Of a stretch of DNA of 64,000 nucleotides, positions 9,351 through 19,587 are shown in pieces. Source of the stretch: JAXMBX01 sp046349635 (GTDB lineage: Bacteria > Planctomycetota > Planctomycetia > Planctomycetales > Planctomycetaceae); NCBI GenBank assembly GCA_046349635.1, contig JAXMBX010000001.1, positions 248,001 to 312,000 of the forward strand, read 5' to 3'. The notes beneath the pieces are model-generated. The model saw only the letters and a program-made list of their open reading frames with translations. It was not told where the DNA came from and made no database searches. The translations under genes were made by a program, and so were the position numbers. How positions within the stretch are numbered: position 1 is the stretch's first letter; each line of letters starts with the position of its first letter.

Positions 9351-10044
9351 CTTCAGGATGCGGAGCAGCGGAGACCTTCTTGAGAGACGAAACCATCGTC
9401 ATCGAGAAGATGCAGGACCTCAAAGAAGTGAGGATCGATCGCGAGGCTCGAGATTTGGCTGATGTATTCCAAACGTGTGAAATACCACGGTCGTACCCCG
9501 TCTTCAGCTTCTTTATTTGCACTTCGATCCAGTCAGGCATGGGGTTTCTTCTGGAAGAAGGGGATGGATCACCAGCTTGGAGGCGGAGGAAGATCCTTGA
9601 CGGCGGTGCGGTCAATCAGGACTTCGGTCCCGAGGATCTGGTCAGCAGAGGTGATGTTCGTGTCGAAGAGATAACCGTTTTTCACGTTCATTTGCGAGGT
9701 TGGATTCTCCACCTCCTGGTCTTGACCGTCGAAGGCTTGTATCCGACCAGGCGAGAAGTGATCCGCGTACCGTCAGGTCGAACCAGGTGGATCGGATTTT
9801 CGCGGACCTTAGTGGCGTCGAAGCCAAGGCAACGACCTGGCCGGGGAACTGCGGACGCGGTCGATCTTGCCGGCCGAGATGACGGGTTCGAAGACTGGAA
9901 GAGGTTTGTCGGGGAAGAAATGTTCGTGCAGCCGGCGAGCGCACCAGTAAGCGTGGACCCTTCATTCAGGTCGAAATCTCTGCGGCCCGGATGCATCGAA
10001 TGTGCCAACGAAGCCAAGAAAAGAGATGTCTTCAGGATGAGCAT
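9307..10044 (-). pseudogene. broken copy B of a tandem paralogous unknown gene
   Basis: Starting at the ATG at 10044 there is a short hydrophobic N-terminus (MLILKTSLFLASLAHS) like an export signal. Joining frames gives HAYWCARRLHEHFFPDKP, then FEPVISAGKIDRVRSSP, VRENPIHLVRPDGTRIT, EVENPTSQMNVKNGYLFD, ADQILGTEVLIDRTAVKD and, near the end, PMPDWIEVQIKKLKTGYD. At least three shifts are needed. The DNA at about 9868-9960 resembles 9188-9278 in copy A. The protein is probably secreted or periplasmic; family unknown. A 249-residue frame on the opposite strand over the same bases is rejected because this reading has a paralogue. Confidence 0.5.
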
Positions 10045-10274
10045 AGGAATGAGGAGCTATCTCTTTCAGCCCTGAGCGAATATCGTCATCAAATTGTCCA
10101 GGTATTCGAAGACGCGGGATCCCAGGCGAGATCATAGAGGAACATCAACAGTTCCATCCTGCTGAGGACATTCCGCCGGTCCAATTCGATCAGTCTTGCG
10201 ATCGCGGATTCGAGAGTATTTTTCAAGGATCGATTTCTGATTTGGGAGATGAAATGTCATCTCCAGTTTTGGGA

Positions 10275-10511
10275 TCAGGACGAGAGGCCGCAATGAGCAG
10301 GCCGATGATGAGAGACAATAACGACGAAGATCGCGAAAAGAGTCCATGTGGCAAAGACGAGGAAACCGAGGACCATGGCGCCCTGATTGGGAGGGACGTG
10401 CTCCACGAAATTGTCGAGAAAAAATTTTACGGCAAAGAACATCAGCGGGATCGACAGCAGCGATCCGAAGATCAGCCAGAGCGCCCGGCGAATGTCTTTG
10501 CGTAGGGTCAT
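10275..10511 (-). CDS. small membrane protein, unknown function
   Basis: A 78-residue protein with two membrane helices (around LIFGSLLSIPLMFFAVKFF and MVLGFLVFATWTLFAIFVV) separated by a short polar loop. The ATG at 10511 (MTLRKDIRRALW) is chosen; an in-frame ATG at 10532 would add seven residues, and AAGGAG lies 12 bases before 10511. It precedes copies B and A on the same strand and may head that operon. The region just beyond its stop (10080-10275) contains a coherent helical segment in another frame (ARLIELDRRNVLSRMELLMF), so the protein or a neighbour probably continues past another frame break. Family unknown. Confidence 0.5.
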   Translation of the reverse strand: MTLRKDIRRALWLIFGSLLSIPLMFFAVKFFLDNFVEHVPPNQGAMVLGFLVFATWTLFAIFVVIVSHHRPAHCGLSS

Positions 10512-10614
10512 GGATTCTGAAAACTCCTTCAATCATCATACCATGACCGGGGGCGATCCGTACGAAGCTGGATCTCGACCTCTCCTGCCGGAAGAGGACT
10601 CCCACGGCTGCCGC

Positions 10615-10636
10615 GCCCGGATTTAAGAATCCGGGC
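10615..10636. repeat. perfect inverted repeat, 9-bp stem
   Basis: GCCCGGATT, four-base loop, AATCCGGGC. No T-tract follows on either strand, so a terminator is unlikely. It lies upstream of the PVC haem protein gene and could be one of the dispersed palindromic modules in this window. Confidence 0.5.
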
Positions 10637-10724
10637 CCCTCAGGCAGGACAGGCAGCGGGGAAGCGCCAGAATGCGCGCTCGCAAAGAATCTCTCCCTGT
10701 CATGACTGCTGAAGAGGGTGTCTC

Positions 10725-11110
10725 ATGGTGCGCGTGTGCGTAACGTTGCTGGTCTGTGTCCCCGCGGTTGGTGGCGGTGTTTGGGCATGAGCCGGAGAAA
10801 CTGAAGGACACGCAGGCGGAGACGATCAAGCTCACTCACCCTGCGGAAGCACCTCGCCCGGATCACCGTGCCGGAAGGCTTCCGGGTCTCGCTGTTCGCC
10901 GCCGAACCGGACGTGCGGCAGCCGATCGGCATCGCGACAGATGCTCGCGGGCGCCTGTGGGTGGCGGAGAAATACACCTACGCGGAACTCGGGGCGAACT
11001 TCGATCTCACGCAGCGGGACCGGGTCATCATCCTGGAGGACACCGATCACGATGGCCAAGCGGATCGGCGAAACGTCTTCTGGGACAAAGGGCAAGCTGA
11101 CGAGCGTTGA
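10725..11110 (+). CDS. PVC-type dehydrogenase/haem protein, N-terminal fragments
   Basis: First part of a secreted planctomycete protein of the membrane-bound dehydrogenase type. The ATG at 10725, with GAGGGTG upstream, opens a signal peptide (MVRVCVTLLVCVPAVGGGV). The frame then shifts to read GHEPEKLKDTQAETIKLTHP and shifts again to VPEGFRVSLFAAEPDVRQP, with the family hallmark IATDARGRLWVAEKYTYAE and the calcium-loop-like DTDHDGQAD. A further shift near 11100 leads into the long central frame. The phase changes lie in otherwise well-conserved sequence, so I read this, 11107-12963 and 13076-13732 as one gene with indels. Confidence 0.72.
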
Positions 11111-12963
11111 ACCGGGCTTCGGTGGGGGTGTGGGTCCTCTGTCCGCCGCAGTTGCTGTTCATTCCCGACCGAAACGGCGATGACATTCCGGATGGAGAGC
11201 CGGAGGTGGTCCTCGATGGTTTCGAAGGGGCCGGGATTCGTCACAACATTCCGAACGGTTTGCGGTGGGGGCCGGACGGCTGGCCGTATGGACGGCACGG
11301 AATCCTCGCGACCTCCCACTTGGGCGCCCCCGGAACGAACCCGGCGGAACGGGTCTCGCTCAACTGCGGCTTGTGGCGGTATCACCCGACCCGTAAGGTC
11401 GTCGAGGTCGTCTGCCGTGGAACCACGAATCCCTGGGGGGCCGACTGGAATTCAAAGGGGGAGCTGTTCTTTATCAACACGGTGATCAATCACCTGTTCC
11501 ACGTGGTACCGGGGGCCTATTACCAGCGGATGTTCGGCGAGCACGACAACCCCTATCTGTACGAACTGATGGGACATTCCGCCGACCATTATCACTGGGA
11601 TACTGCCGAGATCTGGAGCGACATCCGCAAGACCGGCGTCACGCCGACGACCGATCAGGCCGGCGGCGGGCACGCGCATTCGGGGTTCATGTTTTACCTG
11701 GGGAATACCTGGCCGGAGAAATACCGCGACACATTTTTCACGGTGAACTTTCACGGCAAACGGCTGAACAACGATGCGATCGAACGAGCCGGGGCGGGGT
11801 TCGTCGGAAAGCATCGCCCCGATCATCTGAAGACCGCCGATCCCTGGTTCCGGGGAATCGATCTCATCGCTGCGAATGATGGGGGAGTCTATCTCGCCGA
11901 CTGGTCAGACATCGGCGAGTGTCACGACAACGATGGCATTCACCGCTCCTCGGGACGGATCTTCAAGATTGATTACGGCCCCGCCGTGAAGCCGGGCGTG
12001 GCGGATGTTTCCAGGCTGAGTGACACCGAACTGGTGGGGCTGCTGAGTCACGCCGATGAGTGGTACGCACGGCAGGCTCGAAAGACATTGCAGGAGCGCA
12101 CCGCCGCCGGGAATCCGATGGGGCAGGTGCAGGCCGCGTTGCAGAACATGTTTGACTCGGACCCGGACGTCGTCCACAAGCTGCGCGCGATGTGGAGTTT
12201 AGTGGCGACGAATGGGGCGACGACCGAATGGCTGCTCCAGCAGTCGCTGCATGCGGATGAGAGTGTCCGGGCGTGGTCCGTGCGGCTATTGAGCGATCAG
12301 CCGATCGTTGCGGGGCCGGTAGCGATGCGGCTGGCGGAGATGGCGGAGAAAGATCCCTCGGGGTTAGTGCTGACCTACGTCGCTTCCGCCTTGCAGAGAC
12401 TGTCGTTGGCGGATCGCTGGGATGTCGGCGGACGTCTGGTGCGACGTGCGGACTTCGCGAACGATCCCAAGTTGCCCTTGATGGTGTGGTATGGCATCGA
12501 GCCGGGGGTTCCCGAACACACCGTCCGCGCGGTCGAGTTGGCCGAGTTGAGTGACATGCCATTTGTCGTCCGCGCCATCGCCCGGCGGTTGACGGAGAGC
12601 ATCAAACAGGTGCCGGGTCCGGTGGATCAGCTCGTCAAATTAGCGGGGGACTTCGACAGAGGGCTTCCGGACAAAACAAATTCTGACAGGGATGACCGAG
12701 GGCTTGCGTGGCTGGCAGGTCGCCCCGAGCCGAAGAACTGGAAGCAGACACAGTCAGCCCTGAATCACAGCCAAGATGAAGAAATTCGACGCCGCGTGCG
12801 CGACTTGTCAGTGGTGTTCGGAGATGGACGCTCGCTGAAGGAGGTCCTGGCAATTGCGTCGGAAGGGAAAGCTGGGATCTGGCCGGACGGCGGGATGCGC
12901 TCCGCGTGCTGGTGGAAGCCCGGTCGAAGGACGCGCTCCATTGCTCAAGGGGCTGCTGAATGA
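11107..12963 (+). CDS. PVC-type membrane-bound dehydrogenase domain and HEAT repeats, central part
   Basis: Central portion of the same protein. The first 270 residues complete the beta-propeller-like dehydrogenase domain, with an Asp-rich calcium-loop-like segment (DRNGDDIPDGEPE), NGLRWGPDGW and a conserved His-rich segment (GHSADHYHWDTAEIW, then GGGHAHSGFMFYLG). Residues from about 310 to 600 are helical HEAT-like repeats (DEWYARQARKTLQER, VHKLRAMWSLVATNGATTE). It acts outside the cytoplasm and is thought to pass electrons to its own C-terminal haem, though substrates for this family are largely unknown. The frame breaks again near 12890-12960, after which the haem domain follows. Confidence 0.82.
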   Translation: MNRASVGVWVLCPPQLLFIPDRNGDDIPDGEPEVVLDGFEGAGIRHNIPNGLRWGPDGWPYGRHGILATSHLGAPGTNPAERVSLNCGLWRYHPTRKVVEVVCRGTTNPWGADWNSKGELFFINTVINHLFHVVPGAYYQRMFGEHDNPYLYELMGHSADHYHWDTAEIWSDIRKTGVTPTTDQAGGGHAHSGFMFYLGNTWPEKYRDTFFTVNFHGKRLNNDAIERAGAGFVGKHRPDHLKTADPWFRGIDLIAANDGGVYLADWSDIGECHDNDGIHRSSGRIFKIDYGPAVKPGVADVSRLSDTELVGLLSHADEWYARQARKTLQERTAAGNPMGQVQAALQNMFDSDPDVVHKLRAMWSLVATNGATTEWLLQQSLHADESVRAWSVRLLSDQPIVAGPVAMRLAEMAEKDPSGLVLTYVASALQRLSLADRWDVGGRLVRRADFANDPKLPLMVWYGIEPGVPEHTVRAVELAELSDMPFVVRAIARRLTESIKQVPGPVDQLVKLAGDFDRGLPDKTNSDRDDRGLAWLAGRPEPKNWKQTQSALNHSQDEEIRRRVRDLSVVFGDGRSLKEVLAIASEGKAGIWPDGGMRSACWWKPGRRTRSIAQGAAE

Positions 12964-13075
12964 CCGCGACCTCGGGGCGGATGCGCGCAGGACTGGGTGC
13001 CTGTTAAAGAGCGGGACCTGGGGCCGTTCCCACCGGTACTGATTTTCGGTCCCACCCGCCACGCGCGAACCGCTC

Positions 13076-13732
13076 GTGATCGGGCTCTGCTCGCGACCCG
13101 CCTGGGCGAAGCTGCTGCTGGAAAAGATCGCAGCCGGGAAAGTGGACCGCGGATTAGTCCCGGCCTTCCAGGTGCGGCAGATGTCCTCCTACTCCGATCC
13201 CGAGATTCAAAAGCAGTCGCGAAGCTCTGGCCGGATCTTAAAGTCGGTCGATACCGCCAAGAAAGAACGGATCACCAAATGGAAAACATTGCTCGCACAG
13301 CAGACCCAGGCGCCGGCCAATCTCTCCGCTGGGCGGGGCCTGTTCAATAAATCCTGCGCCTCGTGCCACATCCTGTTCGGGCAGGGGGGCAAGATCGGGC
13401 CGGATCTCACCGGCTCGCAGCGTTCCAACATCGACTACCTGCTGGAGAACATCGGCGATCCCTCCGCCCAGGTCGCCGTCGATTACCGCATGGCCACGAT
13501 CGCGCTCAAGGATGGGCGGGTCTTGAATGGCGTTGTGACCGATCGCCCCGGCCCGACGATCATCGTCCAGACTCCGACCGAACGCTTGTTCCTTAATCGT
13601 GATGATATCGAGGAGATGAAGAAAACGGAGTTGTCGCTGATGCCGGAGGGGTTGCTGGATGCGTTCAAGGAGCAGGAGATCCGGGATCTGATGGGCTACC
13701 TGATGTACACGTCCGGGTTGCCGCCTGTGTAG
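13076..13732 (+). CDS. PVC-type haem-binding domain, C-terminal part
   Basis: Carries the haem-binding domain of the interrupted dehydrogenase-like protein. The haem c attachment site is CASCH in FNKSCASCHILFGQGG, followed by the family-typical pattern IGPDLTGSQR, YLLENIGDPSAQV and LKDGRVLNGVV, ending in DLMGYLMYTSG. Haem is attached covalently outside the cytoplasm. A helical linker with several Lys and Gln lies before the haem site. The gene has no close downstream partner; a palindromic repeat starts 20 bases after the stop. Confidence 0.82.
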   Translation: MIGLCSRPAWAKLLLEKIAAGKVDRGLVPAFQVRQMSSYSDPEIQKQSRSSGRILKSVDTAKKERITKWKTLLAQQTQAPANLSAGRGLFNKSCASCHILFGQGGKIGPDLTGSQRSNIDYLLENIGDPSAQVAVDYRMATIALKDGRVLNGVVTDRPGPTIIVQTPTERLFLNRDDIEEMKKTELSLMPEGLLDAFKEQEIRDLMGYLMYTSGLPPV

Positions 13733-13752
13733 CTGTGGCCATCTTCCTCGAG

Positions 13753-13800
13753 GTAGCCCAGGTTGCCGGTATCTCCGGCTACTGGGTGCCGTCAGGCATC
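13753..13800. repeat. palindromic repeat, delta module
   Basis: GTAGCCCAGGTTGCCGGTA followed by TCTCCGGCTAC forms a hairpin with GTAGCC/GGCTAC ends. A near-identical copy occurs at 63065-63110. It lies immediately after the haem protein stop. Confidence 0.6.
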
Positions 13801-13931
13801 GGAGTCTCTTCAACTCGACACACAATTTCTTCCGGCGAGAACTATACAAAAATGAATGTAGTTGAGATGCCGAGCGTTCAGAATCATTGAGATTTGATTT
13901 TATTCTTACTTCATGACGGATGCGAGACATC

Positions 13932-14807
13932 ATGCAGAAACTGCTGTCGCTGGGATTCGTGTTCAGTCTGTGTCACCCTGTCAGCCGTGGCAGAGGAGCG
14001 GATTAAACCGACGCATGCAAATGTGAAATACGGCGAAAACAAACGGCATCTGATGGATGTCTACCTCGCGAAGTCCGACAAGCCGACGCCCGTCCTCGTC
14101 TGGATCCACGGCGGCGGATTCCGCGTCGGTGACAAAAACGTCAACCAGCATCTCCTGCAGGACTGCCTGGACCACGGCATTTCCCTGGTCTCGATCATCT
14201 ATCGTTTTTCGGATGAAGCGATTGCCCCGGCCTCGTTCCTGGACGGGGCACGGGCAATCCAGTTCATCCGGCACAACGCCAAGGAATGGAACATCGACCC
14301 GACGCGGATCGCCTCCTCGGGGAGTTCCGCCGGAGCAGGGATTTCCTCTGGCTGGCGTTTCGATGACCTGGCCGATCAAAAACGCGGACGTCCTCCCGCG
14401 AATCCACCCGCCTGAAGTGCGCCGCCGTGAGCGATGGACAATGCACCTATGACCCGCGGGTGATCAAGCAGATGTTCCCGGGGACGAATACCTACCTCAC
14501 GAAGCCGGTGCTGCAGTTGTTCGGCGTGGAAAGGATCTCGACAACCTCCCTCCGGAAGCCGAAGATCATGGAGTGTGGCGATCAATCCGTGACGAAGGAC
14601 GACCCGCGGATGCTGATGATCTACAAGAGCGATTTCGACACCCCGATCACCCGCAGGGAATCGGTCACCATCCCAAGTTCGGAACGGTCCTGAAAGAGAA
14701 AATGGCCCCGTTGGGAATCGAATGCACAATCATCACCAAGACCGACGGCGACGGCCGCTGGGAAGCCGACCATCGACTTCGTCCTGAAGCAATTCGGCGT
14801 CGAGTGA
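13932..14807 (+). CDS. alpha/beta-hydrolase esterase, secreted (frame interrupted)
   Basis: Probable exported carboxylesterase of the hormone-sensitive-lipase type. The ATG at 13932 opens a signal-like segment (MQKLLSLGFVFSLC), then a shift enters EERIKPTHANVKYGENKRH. The oxyanion motif HGGGF (WIHGGGFRVGD) and the nucleophile elbow GSSAG are clear. Further shifts near 14345, 14390 and 14660 are needed to read DGQCTYDPRVIKQMFPG, the His segment HHPKFGTVLKEKM and the end TIDFVLKQFGVE, with a stop at 14805. The restored protein of about 290 residues is normal for planctomycete esterases. Substrate unknown. Indels are likelier than decay because all catalytic blocks survive. Confidence 0.72.
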
Positions 14808-15219
14808 GATTGGGATGAGGCGGAAGATCAATCACGGAAGTCTTGCTTTTGTGAAGGTCATCCCTCGTAATGTTTTTCTGGGCAAGCTTTTCAGCGAAAG
14901 TGCCGGATCAAGGCGCTCTCAATCAGCCACTGTGATGTAAGTCATAATCACAAAGGACATGAGTACAACCCGAGAAGCATCCCAACGGCATTCGGGCTTG
15001 CTGCGACAAGTCTTTGGGGATGCATCCATCCATGAGCAAGTTCCCCAATTCCTATCGCGAGATACGCTTGCCCCCAACCTGCAGGATGCGAAAAGATCAT
15101 TCGGTGTTCCCCTTCCAGATCTCGGCTCCGATGTGACTGAACTCAATTTTCTAGGGGCTGGGTTTTGACTCAGCCTACAAGAATCGAACAGCCTTCATAA
15201 GCTCAGTCTTCCCGCGGTG
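14808..15219. other. intergenic region, no supported gene
   Basis: About 410 bases between an esterase and the end of ribBA. A short plus-strand frame at 14959-15168 (69 codons, MSTTREASQRHSG...) is open but has no recognisable family and a poorly spaced ribosome site, so I do not call it. Nothing else is evident. Confidence 0.4.
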
Positions 15220-16477
15220 TCAGCCACCGGGTCGGCGAAACGGAGTGCCCCATCTTGTCCGTTTCGTCGCCATGTAGCGGGCGCGGGTTCTTCCGGCGGG
15301 GCGATGATCGGAACCTGCTCGACCACTTGAATCGACTCCGGAAAACACCGCCGCGTCGGTCTTCTTGGGGTTGTTCGTCGGCAGGCGAACCTTGCTCAGC
15401 CCCAGGTCTTTCAGGATCTGCAGGCCGACCATGTAGTCCCGCATGTCCGCCTTGAAGCCCAGCTTGTGATTGGCTTCGACGGTATCAGCCCTTCGTCCTG
15501 CAGTCGATACGCCTTGAGCTTCGCGACGAGGCCGATCCCGCCCCTTCCTGCGGCAGATAAACAACCGCCCCCGCCGGACTTGCTGATCATCGCCAGGGCC
15601 ATGTGCAACTGGTCGCCGCAGTCACCAGCGCGAAAGTCGAGAACGTCCCCCGTGGAAGCAGGTCATCCGGATCAGTGGGGCTTCCACGTTCCGCCAGATC
15701 ACCGAAGACGATCGCGAGGGGCTGCTGGTCCTCGTGATTGACCTTGTAGGCAATCATCCGGGCATTGCCAAGTACCCCGTCGGCATGGCGCTTCCCTCGC
15801 GGGTCACGAGTTGCTCCCGCAGACCGGCGATAGCGGATCAGGTCTTCGATCGTGATGACGAGGATATCGAACTGCTTGGAGATGACGGCGAGTTCTTCCC
15901 GGGTCGCCATCCCGGCTCCCCGTCTGGCTCAGGATTTCAATCAGCACCCCCACGGATGCAATCCCGCCAGGCGGAGGCGAATCGACGATGCGCTTCGGTG
16001 TGCCCGCGCGCGCAGAACCCACCTTCTTTGGCGAGCAGAGGTGAATGTGCCCCGGCCGGACGAGAATCCTCGGGTTGCAGGTGATGCGGATTCGTGAGGG
16101 CGGATCGTCTTGGAACGGTTTTCGGTGCTGATCCCCCGTGCCTGTCGCGGTGATCGATCGGAATCAGAAACGGGGTCTGGCTGGAGAGGTGTTCCGCTCC
16201 ACCATCGTGGAAACTGCAGGAGGCGGTCGGCGATTTCTTTCACCAAAGCGGGACTGCAGCGTGAGCCGGAGCCGTGCCGCAGCATGAAGTTGATCGTTTC
16301 CGGCGTGGCGAATTCCGCCGCGCGAACCATCCCCTCGTTTTTCGCGGTCACGGGATCGATCACGATGACCATTTTCCCCTGGCGGAGGGCCTGCAAGGCA
16401 TCATCGACAGCGTGCCGGCTGGCGGAGTTGGGCATAGGGTGATATCGGCCTGACGCGGTCAGTGAAATACAGTCCAA
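15220..16477 (-). CDS. ribBA: riboflavin biosynthesis fusion RibBA (frame interrupted)
   Basis: Bifunctional enzyme starting riboflavin synthesis: 3,4-dihydroxy-2-butanone-4-phosphate synthase (N-terminal) and GTP cyclohydrolase II (C-terminal). The RibB part shows DDALQALRQGKMVIVID and FATPETINFMLRHGSG, and later LAVISKQFDILVITIEDLI. The RibA part shows ARMIAYKVNHEDQQPLAIVF, GDCGDQLHMALAM, GIGLVAKLKAYRLQDEG and ANHKLGFKADMRDY. At least five shifts interrupt it. Removing one base near 15624 restores the RCDC zinc ligands, which argues for consensus errors. A TTG start at 16477 is chosen because AAGGAGG lies eight bases upstream; the ATG at 16435 has no such site. No FMN riboswitch pattern is visible upstream. 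Confidence 0.8.
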
Positions 16478-16997
16478 TCAGGGAGCCTCCTTATTATAGC
16501 GCGGAGGTGACCGGATCGCCCGCGACTCGCTTTGATCCCAACCTCGTTTCCCGGCAACGTACCGGCTCAGCTCTCGACGCACGGTAACGTGCCGGATGTA
16601 CACCAGGATTTATGGCTTGGGAGAGGCGGAAAATGTGGTTGAAGTAACAGGCCTGCCGTCAAACCCGGCATTGACGAACGCTCCCCCGTGATATGCTGAT
16701 AAGTTGATAGGTGATGACACGTTCAGACAATCTTCACAATCTCGATCAGGTGTTGAGAATACCCCATCCGGATTCTGTCGGATCGTTCTGAAAGTTGTTC
16801 CCGAAGCCTGCCGTTAATGACCTGCCTTTGTTCCTCCGTTTTCGTCCCTCAGTCCGCGTCCCCACTGGAATTGACCCCACGGAATTGAGTTTCAATTCCT
16901 CACGCCTGCCGCCGGAGACTCCACTCGCGGAGAGTTCGGCTGAATCCACAGAAGCAAACCCGGTTCGTCCGGATTTCGACACGTTCAGGAGAGCGAA
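16478..16997. other. divergent intergenic region
   Basis: About 520 bases between the divergent ribBA and DUF1549/DUF1553 genes; it must hold both promoters. AAGGAGG at 16484-16490 serves ribBA. A TATAAT-like hexamer on the minus strand at 16493-16498 has no matching -35 box, and it would place the transcript start on the ribosome site, so I do not call it a promoter. AGGAGAG just before 16998 serves the plus-strand gene. Confidence 0.45.
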
Positions 16998-17775
16998 ATG
17001 ATCCAGGCTTCACGCTGCGGTTGGAAGTTGTGTGCGGTGATCCTGCTGGCGAGCCCGTTGAGTTGGGTAGTCGCCGCGGGTGATTCCAAGGGGGGAGCCG
17101 CCATTCCCGACAGCAAACCGCTGGGAGAATTGAAAGCGCTCCGCATCGAGCCGAATCCTTCCGACAAGGGAGTGCTCATCGGGGAAAGATGCCCGCCAGC
17201 AGTTCTTCGTGACGGGGGAATACGCCTCGGGCCAGCTCCGCGACCTGACCCGTCAGGTGAAATACACGGTCGAGCCGCAGGGGATCGTCGCGATCGATGA
17301 GACCGGCATGGCGACACCGCAGACGGACGGCCACGCTACAATCACCGCGAAGACAGCCGACGGCAAGACGAGCGAACTGAAAGTCACCGTCACCGGCGTG
17401 CAGAAGGAACTCCCCATCGATTTCAACAACCAGATTGTTCCGATCTTCACCAAGCTCGGCTGTAACGGTGGCGGTTGCCACGGGAAGGCGAGCGGCCAGA
17501 ACGGTTTCAAACTCTCCCTGCTCGGTTTCTATCCGGAAGACGACTACGAGTTCCTGGTCAAGGAAGGACGCGGACGACGCTTGTTCCACCACTCTCCGGG
17601 ACAAAGCCTGCTCCTTACGAAGCCCGTGGGCCGCTCTCCGCATGGCGGGGGCAAGCGCATGGACGTTGGCAGCTATGAATACAGACTGATTGCACGCTGG
17701 ATCGAGCAGGGAATGCCCCGCTCTCCTGCGAATGGTCCCGTGGTCTCTTCCATCAGTGCTGCGAGGCCCGCGTGA
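16998..17775 (+). CDS. planctomycete Ig-like/cytochrome protein, N-terminal part of DUF1549/DUF1553 gene
   Basis: Opens with a signal peptide (CAVILLASPLSWVVAAG). After a shift near 17190 it reads an Ig-like domain (YASGQLRDLTRQVKYTVEP and HATITAKTADGKTSELKV), then a cytochrome-like segment, VPIFTKLGCNGGGCHGKASG, in which CNGGGCH is a longer variant of the haem-binding CxxCH. These are the first modules of the planctomycete DUF1549/DUF1553 multidomain proteins, exported and of unknown biochemical role. The rest follows after another shift near 17770, so this and 17836-19499 are one gene. Confidence 0.75.
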
Positions 17776-17835
17776 TGGGGCGCAAATCGGAACAGCAGGT
17801 GACTGTGCTCGCGACGTACAGCGACGGCTCGGTGG

Positions 17836-19499
17836 ATGACGTCACCCGCATGGCGGCTCTATGAACCCAACGACACCGAACTCGCCAGTGAACACCAAGG
17901 CCCTCGTGAAAACCAACGATCTGGCCGGCGAAGTGGCGATCATGGCCCGTCCCCACCCGGGGCAGGTCTCCGCCTACCGCGAACGATTCCGCTGGGAGTC
18001 GAACCGAAGGATGTCCCAAGGCGAAGAACTTCATCGACGAGACCGTCGTCAACAAGCTGACGCTGCTCGGGATTCCGCCGTCGCCCGTGTGTGATGATTC
18101 GACATTCCTCCGCCGGGTCTATCTGGACACGTCACCAGGAAAGCTCCCCACAGAAGAGACCCGCCTGTTCCTGGCGGACAAGGATCCTCAAGCGCGACAA
18201 GGGTGATCGACCGTCTTGTCGATTCGCCGGAATACGCCGACTTCTTCGCCAACAAGTGGAACTTCATCCTCCGGAACAAGAAGCGGACCGCCCCGGACTG
18301 GCCCGGCACGTTCTCGTTCTATCGCTGGATCCGGAACAGCCTGTGCAAACAAACCCTATGACCAGTTCGTGCGGGACGTGCTGAGTGCGTCCGGCGATCT
18401 CGAATCGAATCCTCCGGTCGTCTGGTTCCGTGAAGTGACTCAGCCGACGGAGCGGGTGGAAGATACCGCCCAGTTGTTCCTGGGTCTGCGGATCCAATGT
18501 GCCCGTTGCCATCACCATCCCTTTGAAAAATGGAGCCAGGACGGTCACTACGGCATGGCGGCGTTCTTCAGCCGGGTGGGGAGCAAGAAGGGTGACGGAG
18601 AAAATCCCCGCGACAAAGGTGTTCCACAACGACGGCGTCGCGACTGCTTCGTCCCGCAGCGGGAAGGCCTTGAAGCCGACCGGTCTGGGGGCCGCTCCGC
18701 TCGACATCGCCGCTGACCGCGATCCTCGCTCTGCCCTGGTGGACTGGATGGCGGACAAGCGGGCTCCGTTCTTCGCGAAGTCACTCGTGAATCGCTACTG
18801 GAAGCCTTCTTCGACCGTGGCATTGTCGAACCGGAAGACGACATGCGGGCGACGAATCCGCCGACCAATCCGGAACTCCTCAATAAGCTGGCGGAACACT
18901 TCATCGCCTCCGGGTTCGACCTGAAGGATCTCGTCCGCACGATCTGCAAGTCGAATACGTATCAGTTGAGCGCCCTGCCGAACGAATACAACCTGAAGGA
19001 CAAGCAGAACTTCTCCCGGTACTATCCGCGTCGTTTGCGGGCCGAGCCGTTGTATGATGCCCTGCATCAGGTCACGGCGACGACCGAAAGCTACAGCGGT
19101 CTCCCCGCGGGGACGAAAGCCGTGCAACTGGCGGATTCCAGCATCGGGCCTTACTTCCTGAAGGTGTTCGGCCAGCCCCAGGCGGACACCGCCTGCGAAT
19201 GCGAACGCTCCCAGGAAGCCAACCTGGCGCAGAGCCTGCACCTGCTGAACAGCAGCGAAGTGCAGAACAAGATCTCCGCCGGTCAGGGACGGGCTTCGAT
19301 TCTCGCCGGAGATACCAAACGGAGTGATGAGGAGAAGATCAAGGAACTGTATCGCTGGGTCTTCTCACGCGAGCCCAATGCCGACGAAATGAAGGTCGCC
19401 ACGACCTACCTCGCGAAGAACACCGCGAACAAGAAGCTCGCCTACGAAGACATCATCTGGGCGCTCTTGAACACGAAAGAGTTCCTCTTCAACCACTAA
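17836..19499 (+). CDS. DUF1549-DUF1553 domains, C-terminal part (frame interrupted)
   Basis: Continuation of the exported planctomycete protein. Frames must be joined at roughly 17870, 18000, 18140, 18205, 18345, 18600 and 18815. DUF1549 is recognisable from NFIDETVVNKLTLLGIPPSP, DSTFLRRVYLDT, SPEYADFFANKWNFILRN and the C-x-x-C-H-H segment IQCARCHHHPFEKWSQDGHY. DUF1553 follows with DPRSALVDWMADK, FFAKSLVNRYWK, MRATNPPTNPELLNKLAEHF, RTICKSNTYQLSALPNEYN and SQEANLAQSLHLLNSSEVQ, ending in DIIWALLNTKEFLFNH. The last 218 residues (from 18843) are uninterrupted. It is followed by a strong terminator, then the PPC protein gene. Role unknown; these clusters are thought to serve degradation of complex substrates. 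Confidence 0.78.
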
Positions 19500-19549
19500 C
19501 AGATTCAGATCCTTGGATCATCCGGGACCCCCCTCGGATCCAGGCGATG

Positions 19550-19587
19550 AACTCCCTTCGCGTGTCTCACGCGCGGGGAGTTTTTTT
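19550..19587 (+). terminator. rho-independent terminator
   Basis: ACTCCC...GGGAGT arms enclose a second perfect inverted repeat, CGCGTG-TCT-CACGCG (19559-19573), and are followed by seven T residues. It lies 50 bases after the DUF1549/DUF1553 stop. Confidence 0.85.

Noticed and set aside
9326..10075. A 249-codon plus-strand frame
   Set aside because: The minus strand carries two paralogous protein-like paths over the same bases, so this open frame is probably a shadow.
16478..16620. FMN riboswitch upstream of ribBA
   Set aside because: None of the conserved RFN element blocks (such as AGGGGCGG) can be found on the minus strand here.
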